18,127 bases of DNA from CAMCYM01 sp041191165 (lineage in GTDB: Bacteria; Bacteroidota; Bacteroidia; Flavobacteriales_D; Sanyastnellaceae). The notes below the pieces were generated by a model. It was not told the DNA's origin and made no database searches. It saw nothing but the letters and a program-made list of their open reading frames with translations. Position numbers and translations under genes: made by a program. The stretch is taken from positions 1-18,127 of the forward strand of contig JBEEPJ010000027.1 in NCBI GenBank assembly GCA_041191165.1. Reading direction: 5' to 3'. Below, piece by piece: positions 8,376-16,168 of the stretch (positions within the stretch are counted from its first letter, which is position 1; each line of letters opens with the position of its first letter).

Positions 8376-9202
8376 TGGGCGTTTTGGAGGCCATTTTGCT
8401 GGGGTTGTTGCAGGGTCTCACCGAGTTCTTGCCCGTCAGCAGTTCAGGACATTTGGCACTGGGTCAAGCCCTTCTCGGGGAAGCGGGAACCGAGGACCTG
8501 CGGTTCAACATCTTGGTGCATGGTGCCACGGCCCTCAGCACCATCTGGGTTTTTCGAAAAGACATAGGGCAGTTGATTGTAGGGGTTTTTCGGAACGGAT
8601 CGCTGCCGGCACTGGGACCGGAAGAAACGGGTATTCCCGCCAGAAATTTCGTCGGTTGGTTGGTGGTGTCAGCCATTCCCGCGGCGATTGTGGGTTTGAG
8701 CCTCCGAGACTGGTTTGAGACCCACTTCGTAGGTCAACCCGCTCGGGTGGGGATCATGCTCATGGTGACGGGGGTTTGGCTGTTGCTGGCCCAACGATTT
8801 GCCCAAAACGGCAAGCCCATGGGCATGCGTGGAGCAGTGCTGATGGGTTTGGCCCAAGCGGTCGCCATCTTGCCGGGAATCAGCCGGTCGGGAGCGACCA
8901 TCGGAATGGGACTTTTAAGTGGGGTACCTCGGGCGGAGGCTGCGCGGTTCAGTTTTCTCATGGCCCTGCCACCCGTATTGGGAGCCATGCTGCTCGAGAC
9001 CTTGGACTTGATGGAAGCCACTTCGCTCCCAGCAGGAGGAGAATCGCCAGGATTGGTTTATGCGGCTGGATTTATCGCGGCCTTTTTTTCCGGTGCATTG
9101 GCTTGCCGATGGATGATTCAATTGGTGCGCAAACTAAACCTCGGCTATTTCGCGTTTTACTGTTTGGCCGCAGGTCTGCTGGCCTCGATTTTCTTGCGCT
9201 GA
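8375..9202 (+). CDS. uppP: UppP (BacA) undecaprenyl-diphosphate phosphatase
   Basis: The 275-residue polytopic membrane protein dephosphorylates undecaprenyl pyrophosphate so the lipid carrier of cell wall synthesis can be reused. Overexpression of this family gives bacitracin resistance. The two signature blocks are present: Q13-G-L-T-E17-FLPVSSSGH26 and PGISRSGAT at 167-175 with R171, equivalent to R174 in E. coli. Start is the ATG in the TGATG overlap with the DUF3098 gene. In many Bacteroidota truB and queA follow uppP; here a lipoprotein gene follows 22 bases later. Confidence 0.95.
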   Translation: MGVLEAILLGLLQGLTEFLPVSSSGHLALGQALLGEAGTEDLRFNILVHGATALSTIWVFRKDIGQLIVGVFRNGSLPALGPEETGIPARNFVGWLVVSAIPAAIVGLSLRDWFETHFVGQPARVGIMLMVTGVWLLLAQRFAQNGKPMGMRGAVLMGLAQAVAILPGISRSGATIGMGLLSGVPRAEAARFSFLMALPPVLGAMLLETLDLMEATSLPAGGESPGLVYAAGFIAAFFSGALACRWMIQLVRKLNLGYFAFYCLAAGLLASIFLR

Positions 9203-9224
9203 AACCACGCAAACAACGAACACG

Positions 9225-9758
9225 ATGAAGAGCAATCCCTGGAACTGGTGGATGGCCGCTTGGACCTTGTTGGTTCTGGCCACGGGCTGCACGCAGGCGA
9301 CGTTTACCGAGCCCATGCCCATCGATCGACGCGACTTGTCTGCTTTCCCGGAAGGATGGAGAGGGGTTTGGGTGGACAAGGAGAATCAGGCCTACAAAGT
9401 GGCAGACCACTACTTCATGCCCGCTGACAGCAGCGAGTTGTTCATCTTGGGCCACGAGATGAAGCTGCGACGCTACCGGGACTTTCTGGTCATCAACCGC
9501 AAACAAGATGACGGAACCTGGGAGGTCATTCTGGCCAAACGCCGTGGAAACGTCGTGTCCCTCTACGGATTTAACAGCGACAACGAAGAAGCAGTGGCGG
9601 TTTGGAAGGAAGTGTTACCCGACGGAATCTCCACTACGGGGGTGGGAGAGGACAGCAAGAAGTGGATTCTCAAACCGGAAAACAACGCTGCCTTCCGAAA
9701 ACTTGTGCGCAAAGGAGGCATCACCCCGCTCGGCGAATGGGTGCGCCGAACGGAGTAA
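9225..9758 (+). CDS. Putative lipoprotein of unknown function
   Basis: The 177-residue protein begins with a signal peptide: MKSNPWNWWMAAWTLLVLATGC, a hydrophobic core and a lipobox-like LATGC with C22 as the probable lipidated residue. The -3 position is Ala rather than Leu, which is acceptable but not ideal. The mature part is hydrophilic, with several Trp (GWRGVWV, WEVILAKRRGNVV) and no catalytic motif I can identify. I do not recognise the family. It follows uppP by 22 bases on the same strand and is probably cotranscribed. It is convergent with the superoxide dismutase gene, 36 bases away, and no terminator is visible between them. Confidence 0.75.
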   Translation: MKSNPWNWWMAAWTLLVLATGCTQATFTEPMPIDRRDLSAFPEGWRGVWVDKENQAYKVADHYFMPADSSELFILGHEMKLRRYRDFLVINRKQDDGTWEVILAKRRGNVVSLYGFNSDNEEAVAVWKEVLPDGISTTGVGEDSKKWILKPENNAAFRKLVRKGGITPLGEWVRRTE

Positions 9759-9794
9759 TCTCCAACTACCCTTCGCAGCCGCTGAACGCAGATT

Positions 9795-10553
9795 TCAGGC
9801 TTGCGCCGGGGCCAAGGAAGCCTGGTAATTGAGGTCCACCTGGTCCCAGTTGATTCTGCGGAAAAAGGCCTCCATGTAATCCGGACGGCGATTTTGGTAG
9901 TTCAGGTAATAGGCGTGCTCCCACACATCCATGCCCAGAATGGGCGTACCGGGCTGGTCCACGATGCCCACCATCAGCGGGTTGTCTTGGTTGGGTGTGC
10001 TGATGACCGCCAACTTTCCTTCCGGATTTCGAATCAGCCAGGACCAGCCGCTGCCAAATCGCTTGGCGCCTGAATCCATAAACTGCTGCCGGAAGGAGGC
10101 GAACGAGCCAAAAGTGCTTTCAATCTCCGCTGACAACGCGCCCTGAGGGGAGGTCGCTCCCCCGGGAGTGAGCAACTTCCAGTACATCGCGTGGTTGAAA
10201 TGCCCACCGCCGTGGTTCCTCAGCGCGGTGTCCTCTGGCTTGAGGCTGCGCAACAGCGTAGGCAGGTCCATGCCATATTTCGCAGGCACCTCGCGCAAAG
10301 CGATGTTCAACTGTTCCACATAAGTCGCATGGTGGCGGCTGTAGTGGATCTCCATTGTCATGGCATCGAAATCCGGTTCGAGCGCATCCCAACCATATCC
10401 AAGGGGCTCCTGAACGAACATCTTGTACGTACCGGGCTCGGAAGCGGGTGCTGTCGATTCCTCCGAACGCTTGGTTCCGCAGGCCATCCAAGGCGAAACC
10501 AACAACCCCGCGCTGCCCAATCCCGCCAGCTTTAAAAAAGTGCGTTTTTCCAT
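9795..10553 (-). CDS. sodA: Mn-type superoxide dismutase with an N-terminal export signal
   Basis: Residues about 45-245 are a complete Fe/Mn superoxide dismutase. The metal ligands are H70 (MEIHYSRHH), H121 (HGGGHFNHAMYW), D209 and H213 (DVWEHAYY). The Gly at the GGGH site (115-117) and Q189 in TPNQDNPLM follow the manganese pattern (E. coli SodA has ANQDSPLM), so Mn or cambialistic use is likely rather than Fe. About 40 extra residues precede the domain: MEKRTFLKLAGLGSAGLLVSPWMAC, a hydrophobic stretch with a KRTFLK start resembling a Tat signal, and a Cys at 25 followed by a Ser/Glu/Ala/Pro-rich linker. This suggests export to the periplasm or membrane anchoring, although WMAC is a poor lipobox. 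It would detoxify superoxide outside the cytoplasm. Confidence 0.93.
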   Translation of the reverse strand: MEKRTFLKLAGLGSAGLLVSPWMACGTKRSEESTAPASEPGTYKMFVQEPLGYGWDALEPDFDAMTMEIHYSRHHATYVEQLNIALREVPAKYGMDLPTLLRSLKPEDTALRNHGGGHFNHAMYWKLLTPGGATSPQGALSAEIESTFGSFASFRQQFMDSGAKRFGSGWSWLIRNPEGKLAVISTPNQDNPLMVGIVDQPGTPILGMDVWEHAYYLNYQNRRPDYMEAFFRRINWDQVDLNYQASLAPAQA

Positions 10554-10633
10554 CCCCCCAAAGATGCGCCCGAACTGCGCATTGCGACCGGATTTTGATA
10601 CGATTTTTTACCGAATTTCGTTGCCTACATCAA

Positions 10634-13117
10634 ATGTTCCCCGTGGATCCTTCAGCACCGCCCCATCCGGATCACCCCCCGGTTGCGTCTGCCGTTTCCC
10701 CACGTGGCCGGAAGGTGCGGGGAATCCACATCCTGCTCGGGACGATGGGGTTGGGCATCTTGTTGTTGGCGGGTGCCGTTCTTTGGTTGGTTACGCACGA
10801 GGAGGAGATCGAAGCCGCAGTCCTCAACGAAGTAGGCAAATCCCTGTTGACCGATGCGCACATCGGCGACATGAATGTGTCTTGGTGGCAGGATTTTCCG
10901 CGCATCACCGTGGGGTTGGAGTCCGTCTGGTTGGCGGGGTCAGGCACCTCACTGTCGGACACCAGCCCGGGGGACACACTGTTGCGGGCAGGGCGGCTGG
11001 GTTTGGCCTTCGATTTAATCCAACTCATTCAAGGACAATACGTTCTACAAGGGTTGAGCATGGAAGATGGCGAACTCAATCTGGAACGGCGCCAAGACGG
11101 AAATTGGAACTGGAACGTCTGGAAATCAGACTCTTCCGCGACCGGTTTGGAGAGTTGGGCGATTGAACGGCTGTCTGTTGAACGTTCGCGCTTGCGCATC
11201 GACGGCCAAGAAGTGAAGGTGGAAGAACTCGTTTGCAGCGGGAACTGGAATAACGACGTTTTTCAAGCGGAGTTGAAAGGCCAAATCCTGCCCGTCCTGC
11301 CCCTGCTGGTCGCCGATGCCCCTTACGGCACACTTCGCGGAGAGGTGACGTATGAACCCACCCTGGAAAAAACCCATATCCTGCTGACAGAGGCGACCTG
11401 GGCGGGAATCGAGGGGGCTGGCGAGGCGCTGTTTGCAGCCAACCAAGCCCCGGAATGGCGCCTGGATTTCAACGGCGTTTCGATGGAAGCCCTGCGTTGG
11501 GTCTCAGACTTGCCCACCTCCTTCGCAAGACTCGAGGCTGAAGGAAGCCTATCCGGCCATGTCGTCGGTGCAGATGAGAACTTAAAAGGCGAACTGCGCC
11601 TGAAAACCTCGGACTTCCAATGGGATTCCGGGCTGAAGTGGGGGGATGTTCGCATCGGGGAGCTCACCGGAACCATGGGGCTATCGGCCTCTTGGTCCCT
11701 GGATAAAGCAGCTAAGTTTCAATGGAAAGTGCGACAGCTCTACTGGGAAGTCCCTGGGCTGACCGTTGAAGGGCAAGCTTCGGGAAAAGGCTGGAAAAAC
11801 CCCGAATTGGAGTTCGATGGCGAAATCTCCGCCCAACGCAGTGCCATGTCGAAATGGTTGCGGTGGCCAGACGCGTGGGGCGAGGGTTGGCCGGATGAAG
11901 GCTCGTTTCGCTACGACGGCAGCCTGGCTTTCAGACAGGGCAGCTGGCAGCCCCCGCGGGGAAATTGGAGCATCCAAGGACTTTCCGGCTCTTGGCGGAA
12001 AGAAAAGTGGACGGCAGACGCCCAAGGCTCGACCCGAGGCGGAGACCTTACCCTGGACAACAGCGTCTTGCATTGGGGTCAAACCGTAGGCACCCTCTCT
12101 GGGGTTTGGAGTCGCATGTGGACTTGGGACCCCAGCCAAGGGATACGAGCGGATCTCCAAGCGGACTTTCGCACGTTGGACCTGAGGCCTTGGTCGGATG
12201 ATGCCGCGGCAGACTCCAGCTCCACGACTTCCACCGACGCCCTCTCTGTACCGTTTTCAGACGAAAATGAAATTCAACTGCGGTTGGACGCCGATGTCGT
12301 CTATGCGGGTGCACATGAGTTGTCGCGGATGCGTGTCCTCGCGCAACTCCAGGGGGCACAATGGTCGCTCTCCCGATGGGACTTTGGCTGGACCGAGGGC
12401 CGGGTAACCAGCGATTGGAGCGGAACTTGGGACGCGAATGGGCTGGCAGGCGATGGGTTTTACCGGTTGGAGGGAATCGACATGCCCCTTCTCTTCGCTC
12501 GTTTCGAAAACTTCGATCAACAGACCCTGCGCTCCGAGCACCTGGAAGGTCAGCTTTTTGCCTCAGGCCAAATCCAATTCGCCCTCGATTCCACGTTCCA
12601 ATGGTTGCCCGCTCGGCTCGCAGGCTACGCCGATGTCCGCGTAGAAAACGGGGTTTTGACGGGCGTCGAAGTGTTTGAAGAAGTCGTCGACGAACTCCGA
12701 CAGAACCGGCTCATGGCGCCTTGGGTGGATCCGGATGATTTGGCCCAACGGCTGAAAAAAATCCGGTTTGGAACCCTCGAAACGCGTTTCAACCTGCTGG
12801 ATCAAACCCTCTCCTTTCCCCCGACCGCCATGCAGTCCTCCGCCATGAATATCATCCTGTCCGGGGAGCACACGTTTTCAGGTCTCATCGATTATTCCCT
12901 GGGATTTACCCTCCGGGATTTGCGCAATGTCCGCCGCGACAAGATCGGGGAGGTCGTCGATGACGGCCTGGGCCATGTCATGTTCATTCGCATGACCGGC
13001 GACATCGATTCGCCCGCGTACGTTTGGGATCGAGAATCCCAAAAACGCCATCGCACCGAAGAATGGGAAGCGGAAAAGCGTGAGATTCAATCCCTTTTTA
13101 GAAAAAAGGTAGAATAA
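10634..13117 (+). CDS. AsmA-like membrane-anchored protein
   Basis: The 827-residue protein has a short Pro/His-rich cytoplasmic N-terminus, one membrane segment (about residues 31-54) and a long periplasmic region of repeated beta-strand character, as in the AsmA/TamB/YhdP group of bridge-like proteins. The N-terminal part after the membrane segment (VLNEVGKSLLTDAHIGDMNV, then GQYVLQGLSMEDGELNLERR) and the C-terminal part (ADVRVENGVLTG, FGTLETRFNLLDQTLSFPP) are typical of AsmA proteins of Bacteroidota. Relatives are implicated in outer membrane assembly and phospholipid transfer between membranes; a specific role cannot be assigned. The frame is open further upstream into sodA antisense, but homology and the membrane segment support the ATG at 10634. 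It is transcribed divergently from sodA, with an 80-base gap. Confidence 0.85.
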   Translation: MFPVDPSAPPHPDHPPVASAVSPRGRKVRGIHILLGTMGLGILLLAGAVLWLVTHEEEIEAAVLNEVGKSLLTDAHIGDMNVSWWQDFPRITVGLESVWLAGSGTSLSDTSPGDTLLRAGRLGLAFDLIQLIQGQYVLQGLSMEDGELNLERRQDGNWNWNVWKSDSSATGLESWAIERLSVERSRLRIDGQEVKVEELVCSGNWNNDVFQAELKGQILPVLPLLVADAPYGTLRGEVTYEPTLEKTHILLTEATWAGIEGAGEALFAANQAPEWRLDFNGVSMEALRWVSDLPTSFARLEAEGSLSGHVVGADENLKGELRLKTSDFQWDSGLKWGDVRIGELTGTMGLSASWSLDKAAKFQWKVRQLYWEVPGLTVEGQASGKGWKNPELEFDGEISAQRSAMSKWLRWPDAWGEGWPDEGSFRYDGSLAFRQGSWQPPRGNWSIQGLSGSWRKEKWTADAQGSTRGGDLTLDNSVLHWGQTVGTLSGVWSRMWTWDPSQGIRADLQADFRTLDLRPWSDDAAADSSSTTSTDALSVPFSDENEIQLRLDADVVYAGAHELSRMRVLAQLQGAQWSLSRWDFGWTEGRVTSDWSGTWDANGLAGDGFYRLEGIDMPLLFARFENFDQQTLRSEHLEGQLFASGQIQFALDSTFQWLPARLAGYADVRVENGVLTGVEVFEEVVDELRQNRLMAPWVDPDDLAQRLKKIRFGTLETRFNLLDQTLSFPPTAMQSSAMNIILSGEHTFSGLIDYSLGFTLRDLRNVRRDKIGEVVDDGLGHVMFIRMTGDIDSPAYVWDRESQKRHRTEEWEAEKREIQSLFRKKVE

Positions 13118-13182
13118 CCGTTCAGGCCGCGTTTATCACAAATGAAGGCATATAAACACCCGTCAAATTGCATTTTTTGCGT

Positions 13183-13190
13183 TACCTTTG
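13183..13190 (+). promoter_or_regulatory. Predicted -7 promoter element upstream of the structured leader
   Basis: TACCTTTG matches TAnnTTTG exactly. A good -33 element is not seen at 17-23 bases; the nearest TTG (13168-13170) is only 12 bases away. Transcription would start near 13196, inside the left arm of the inverted repeat described next. Confidence 0.5.
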
Positions 13191-13215
13191 TCAAGTCTGA
13201 AAGGACTGACTTGAC
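13190..13215 (+). repeat. Perfect 8-bp inverted repeat
   Basis: GTCAAGTC (13190-13197) and GACTTGAC (13208-13215) are perfect reverse complements separated by 10 bases. It sits directly after the TACCTTTG box, overlapping the expected transcription start. As DNA it could be an operator; as RNA only the part downstream of the start would fold. Confidence 0.55.
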
Positions 13216-13226
13216 CAACTTGTGCG

Positions 13227-13260
13227 ACGCCGGTTTCGGATGCTTCCGAGGCCGGCGTTT
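13227..13260 (+). terminator. Strong 14-bp hairpin, terminator- or attenuator-like
   Basis: ACGCCGG, then TT, then TCGGA (13227-13240) pairs with TCCGA, GG, CCGGCGT (13245-13258). The TT/GG step forms two U-G wobbles, so the 14-bp stem is continuous, closed by the loop TGCT. Only three T residues follow before GCC, so it is weak as an intrinsic terminator. It lies between the predicted promoter at 13183 and the coding region starting near 13321, which is the arrangement of an attenuator, a structured leader, or the end of a roughly 65-base small RNA. Confidence 0.5.
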
Positions 13261-13320
13261 GCCATTTATCTCGGGCAGAGCATGGGTTGGGGCCAAATGA
13301 TTGTGCACTTATCATTGAAA

Positions 13321-14064
13321 ATGGAAACAAATAAAAAGGAGGGGACGGAGCTGGGGAACCTGCTCGAGGTGCTGCAGAGGGAACAGGAGCGATGGAAAAC
13401 CCGAGGCGTTACGCTCGAAGGGATACAGACTTTCGTACAGGCGGCACGCCTGATTTACGAACGTGCGGTGATCCTGCAACACCTGGCCGCGGCCGAAGCC
13501 CGGATGAAACGCGGTGCGCAGGCGCAAACCGAGACGGAAGAGGCGGCTCATTCCACTGCGCCCGCGAATGATACGGCGCAGAATTCCACACCGCCCGTGA
13601 TTCATGCGGTGAAGGTGGCGCCCGCGCCCGTAGCGCCCGTTCAGACCAGCGATCCCTCCCCGGATGCTGTGGCGCAAAAAACGCCGCCGGTAGAGGAACG
13701 AAAGGCACCCGTTTTTGCCTTCGTGCCTGCTCAGGGGGGGACTCCAGCTCCGGCTCCGGCCGGAAGTGGGGCAAAGGAGGGAGGGCCGAGTTTGGCCCAA
13801 CAACTGAAACAATCCGGCATTCCGGCACTCGGTCCCGCGATGGGCATCAATGACCGGGTGCGTTATGCTGGCACTTTTGCAGGCGGGAACGTTGCTGCGT
13901 TTCTGGCGCTCTGCTCGGAAATCGAGGAAATGCAGAGCCTGGCGGAAGCACGCGAGAAGTTGAGGGCGGTGGCTGGTCCCACGGTCGACTGGGCCGATGA
14001 GGAGGGGCCGGCTTGGGCGTTTCTTCAATTGGTGCAACGGCTTCAGAAGTTTCAGACGGTCTGA
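13321..14064 (+). CDS. Conserved Bacteroidota protein of unknown function, coupled to rsmI
   Basis: The 247-residue protein has three parts: a helical N-terminus (about 1-65, LLEVLQREQERWKTRG onward), a low-complexity Ala/Pro/Thr-rich linker (about 66-150), and a conserved C-terminus beginning near ALGPAMGINDRVRYAGTFAGG. That last part, with the pattern GINDR, a following aromatic/Gly element and a terminal FLQLVQRLQKF helix, matches from memory a protein widely conserved in Bacteroidota with no known function. No signal peptide, membrane segment or catalytic motif is seen. Start choice is uncertain: in-frame ATGs exist at 13282, 13297 and 13321; the last begins METNKK, where the hydrophilic sequence starts. 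The stop shares one base with the rsmI ATG (TGATG). Confidence 0.75.
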   Translation: METNKKEGTELGNLLEVLQREQERWKTRGVTLEGIQTFVQAARLIYERAVILQHLAAAEARMKRGAQAQTETEEAAHSTAPANDTAQNSTPPVIHAVKVAPAPVAPVQTSDPSPDAVAQKTPPVEERKAPVFAFVPAQGGTPAPAPAGSGAKEGGPSLAQQLKQSGIPALGPAMGINDRVRYAGTFAGGNVAAFLALCSEIEEMQSLAEAREKLRAVAGPTVDWADEEGPAWAFLQLVQRLQKFQTV

Positions 14065-14747
14065 TGGGTCGGTTGACGGTGGTGCCCACGCCCATTGGGA
14101 ACCTGGGGGATATGACGCCCCGGGCTTTGGAGGTGTTGAGAGCGGCAGATTGGGTTCTGGCAGAAGACACCCGAACCACCGGGAATCTCCTGAAGATTCA
14201 CGAGATCCAGAAGCCCCTCAAGGCCTTCCATTTGCACAATGAACACCGAACGGTCGACGGATGGATTCAGGAGATGCAGCGCGGGAAACACATCGCACTC
14301 TGCTCAGATGCGGGAACACCGGGCATCTCCGACCCCGGGTATCTGCTCGTGCGGGCGTCCATCGAAGCCGGCATCGAAGTAGACTGCCTGCCAGGGGCCA
14401 CGGCGTTCGTTCCGGCCTTGGTGATGTCCGGGCTGCCCTGCGACCGGTTCATTTATGAGGGCTTCCTGCCCCCGAAGAAGGGACGGACGAAGCGCATCCA
14501 CGCTTGGACGGACGAAGAACGGACCATCGTCTGTTATGAATCCCCCCATCGCCTCGTGCGATTGTTAACTGAAATAGCGGCATCCTGCGGGGCTGAACGA
14601 CCGCTCGCCGTGGTTCGTGAGATCTCCAAACTGCACCAAGAAATCATCCGAGGCCCCGCGCAAGAGGTCCTGTTCCATTTCCAGACACAAGAACCCCGGG
14701 GCGAAATCGTCGTGGTCATCGGGGCCCGAAACCCCAAAAAGGACTAG
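14064..14747 (+). CDS. rsmI: RsmI, 16S rRNA (cytidine-1402-2'-O)-methyltransferase
   Basis: The 227-residue protein is a tetrapyrrole-methylase-fold enzyme that uses SAM to methylate the ribose of C1402 in the decoding centre of 16S rRNA. Signature stretches are VVPTPIGNLGDMTPRAL at 6-22, LAEDTRTTGNLL at 32-43 and CSDAGTPGISDPG at 80-92. It is shorter than E. coli RsmI (286), lacking the C-terminal extension, which is usual for short versions of the family. The ATG at 14064 overlaps the preceding stop by one base. Its TAG stop and the radA TAG stop on the other strand share the same CTAG. Confidence 0.95.
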   Translation: MGRLTVVPTPIGNLGDMTPRALEVLRAADWVLAEDTRTTGNLLKIHEIQKPLKAFHLHNEHRTVDGWIQEMQRGKHIALCSDAGTPGISDPGYLLVRASIEAGIEVDCLPGATAFVPALVMSGLPCDRFIYEGFLPPKKGRTKRIHAWTDEERTIVCYESPHRLVRLLTEIAASCGAERPLAVVREISKLHQEIIRGPAQEVLFHFQTQEPRGEIVVVIGARNPKKD

Positions 14748-16125
14748 AAAACGGATCCGTGCAACTCCCCCACCCGGTAAATGGGAATCCATTCCAAACC
14801 CGCCGGAGCAGCACCCTCCCACTTGGCGTGGCCTGAGACGAAGATTCGGTTCATGCCCATGCGTTTGGCCTCAGAAACCCGCTGGGACATCCGAGGCACC
14901 GGCCTGATCTCCCCGGAAAGTCCCACTTCACCGGCAAACGCTGTTCCCGCCGGCAGCGGCACATCCAGGGCGGAGCTCAGGATGGCCACCACCACGGCCA
15001 AATCCAATGCCGGGTCCTGAAACCGCAATCCACCGGCCATGTTGAGGAACACGTCCTTGGCGGCCAATTTGAACCCACAACGCTTTTCGAGTACCGCCAG
15101 GAGCATGTTGAGCCTGCGCAGGTCAAAGCCCGTGCCCGAGCGCTGTGGCGTGCCATAAACAGCCGTCGAAACCAGCGCCTGCACCTCCACCAACATGGGC
15201 CTAACCCCTTCCAATGCAATCCCGATGGCGCTCCCACTAGAACCCTCATCACCCTCGGCACCCAAGAGCACCTCCGACGGCTGATCCACCGCCACCAGAC
15301 CCACCCCATGCATCTCATACAACCCCAATTCGCCGGTGGTCCCGAAACGATTCTTCACGGCACGTAGCATACGATACGCGTGATGTCGCTCTCCCTCGAA
15401 CTGCAGCACCACGTCCACCATGTGCTCCAGCACCTTGGGACCGGCCAACTTCCCTCCTTCGTGATATGGCCCACCAGGAGCATCGGAATTTGGCTCTGCT
15501 TGGCGAAGGCGGTTAAAGCCGAAGCACTTTCGCGAATTTGGGTAACGCTTCCCGGCGCCGATTCGACTTGCGGATGAAACAAGGTTTGGATCGAATCCAC
15601 GACCACCACATCGGGCAGTTGCTCCCTGAGCACGTCCAACACAACCGGCGTCTGTGTTTCTGGCAAAATCCAAATGCCCTCGACCACCGAACCCAGCCGC
15701 TCCGCGCGCATGCGCACCTGCTCCGGACTCTCCTCCCCCCCGACATAAAGCACCCTTTTGCCCGCTGCTGCCAAGCTGAGCGCCGCCTGCAACATCAAGG
15801 TGGACTTGCCTATCCCCGGCTCGCCCCCCAATAGCACCACAGAACCCGGCACCAACCCCCCGCCCAGCACCCGATCCAACTCCCCATCCCCAGAGGAAAA
15901 GCGATCCAAGCTCCCTGAAACCACCTCCGTCAAAGGGCGCAACATCGCCCTGCCTCCCTCCTGGGTCCAACCCGCTCCCCGGCGTTCATGTGCCGCCGAT
16001 ACCGGACTGCTCACCCGCTGTTCAACGAAGGAGCTCCAAGCCTTGCACTGCGGACACCTCCCCACCCATTGGGCCGAAATCTGCCCGCATTCATTGCAGA
16101 TATACTGTGAACGCGACTTTGCCAT
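14744..16125 (-). pseudogene. radA: RadA (Sms) DNA repair ATPase, split by a one-base frameshift
   Basis: Joined across the shift the gene encodes about 460 residues, the full length of RadA, a helicase-like branch migration factor in recombination. The N-terminal frame (16125 to about 15454, continuing to a stop at 15355) has the zinc finger C10-x2-C13...C24-x2-C27 and Walker A GEPGIGKST at 101-109, then breaks after GHITKEG. The C-terminal frame (about 15451 to 14744) resumes at KLAGPKVLEHMVDVV and carries the KNRFG motif and the Lon-like domain. Adding one G to the GGG run (15452-15454, minus strand) would restore the family sequence. No other damage is visible, so either a sequencing/assembly error or a very recent mutation is likely. 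The ATG is preceded by AGAGGA and lies 43 bases after the upstream adhesin gene. Confidence 0.88.
15448..15459 (-). other. Frameshift site in radA
   Basis: On the minus strand AAGGAGGGAAGT reads K-E-G-S in the first frame, while the second frame reads AAG TTG GCC (K-L-A) from 15451. The shift is -1, equal to one missing base. The run of three G after GGA is the simplest place for a lost base. No classic X-XXY-YYZ slippery heptamer with a downstream structure is evident. Confidence 0.75.
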
Positions 16126-16168
16126 CCTATTCCTCTTTCCCGCTCCTCATAGCCCGCTCATCGGAAAA

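Noticed and set aside
13222..13320. Upstream extension of the gene at 13321 from the GTG at 13222
   Set aside because: The extra codons would run through the 14-bp hairpin and give an Arg/Pro-rich stretch with no family resemblance. ATGs at 13282 or 13297 remain possible but less likely than 13321.
15445..15465. Programmed -1 frameshift in radA
   Set aside because: There is no slippery heptamer and no clear downstream structure. RadA is not known to be recoded, and a one-base homopolymer loss explains the data more simply. Kept only as a minor alternative.
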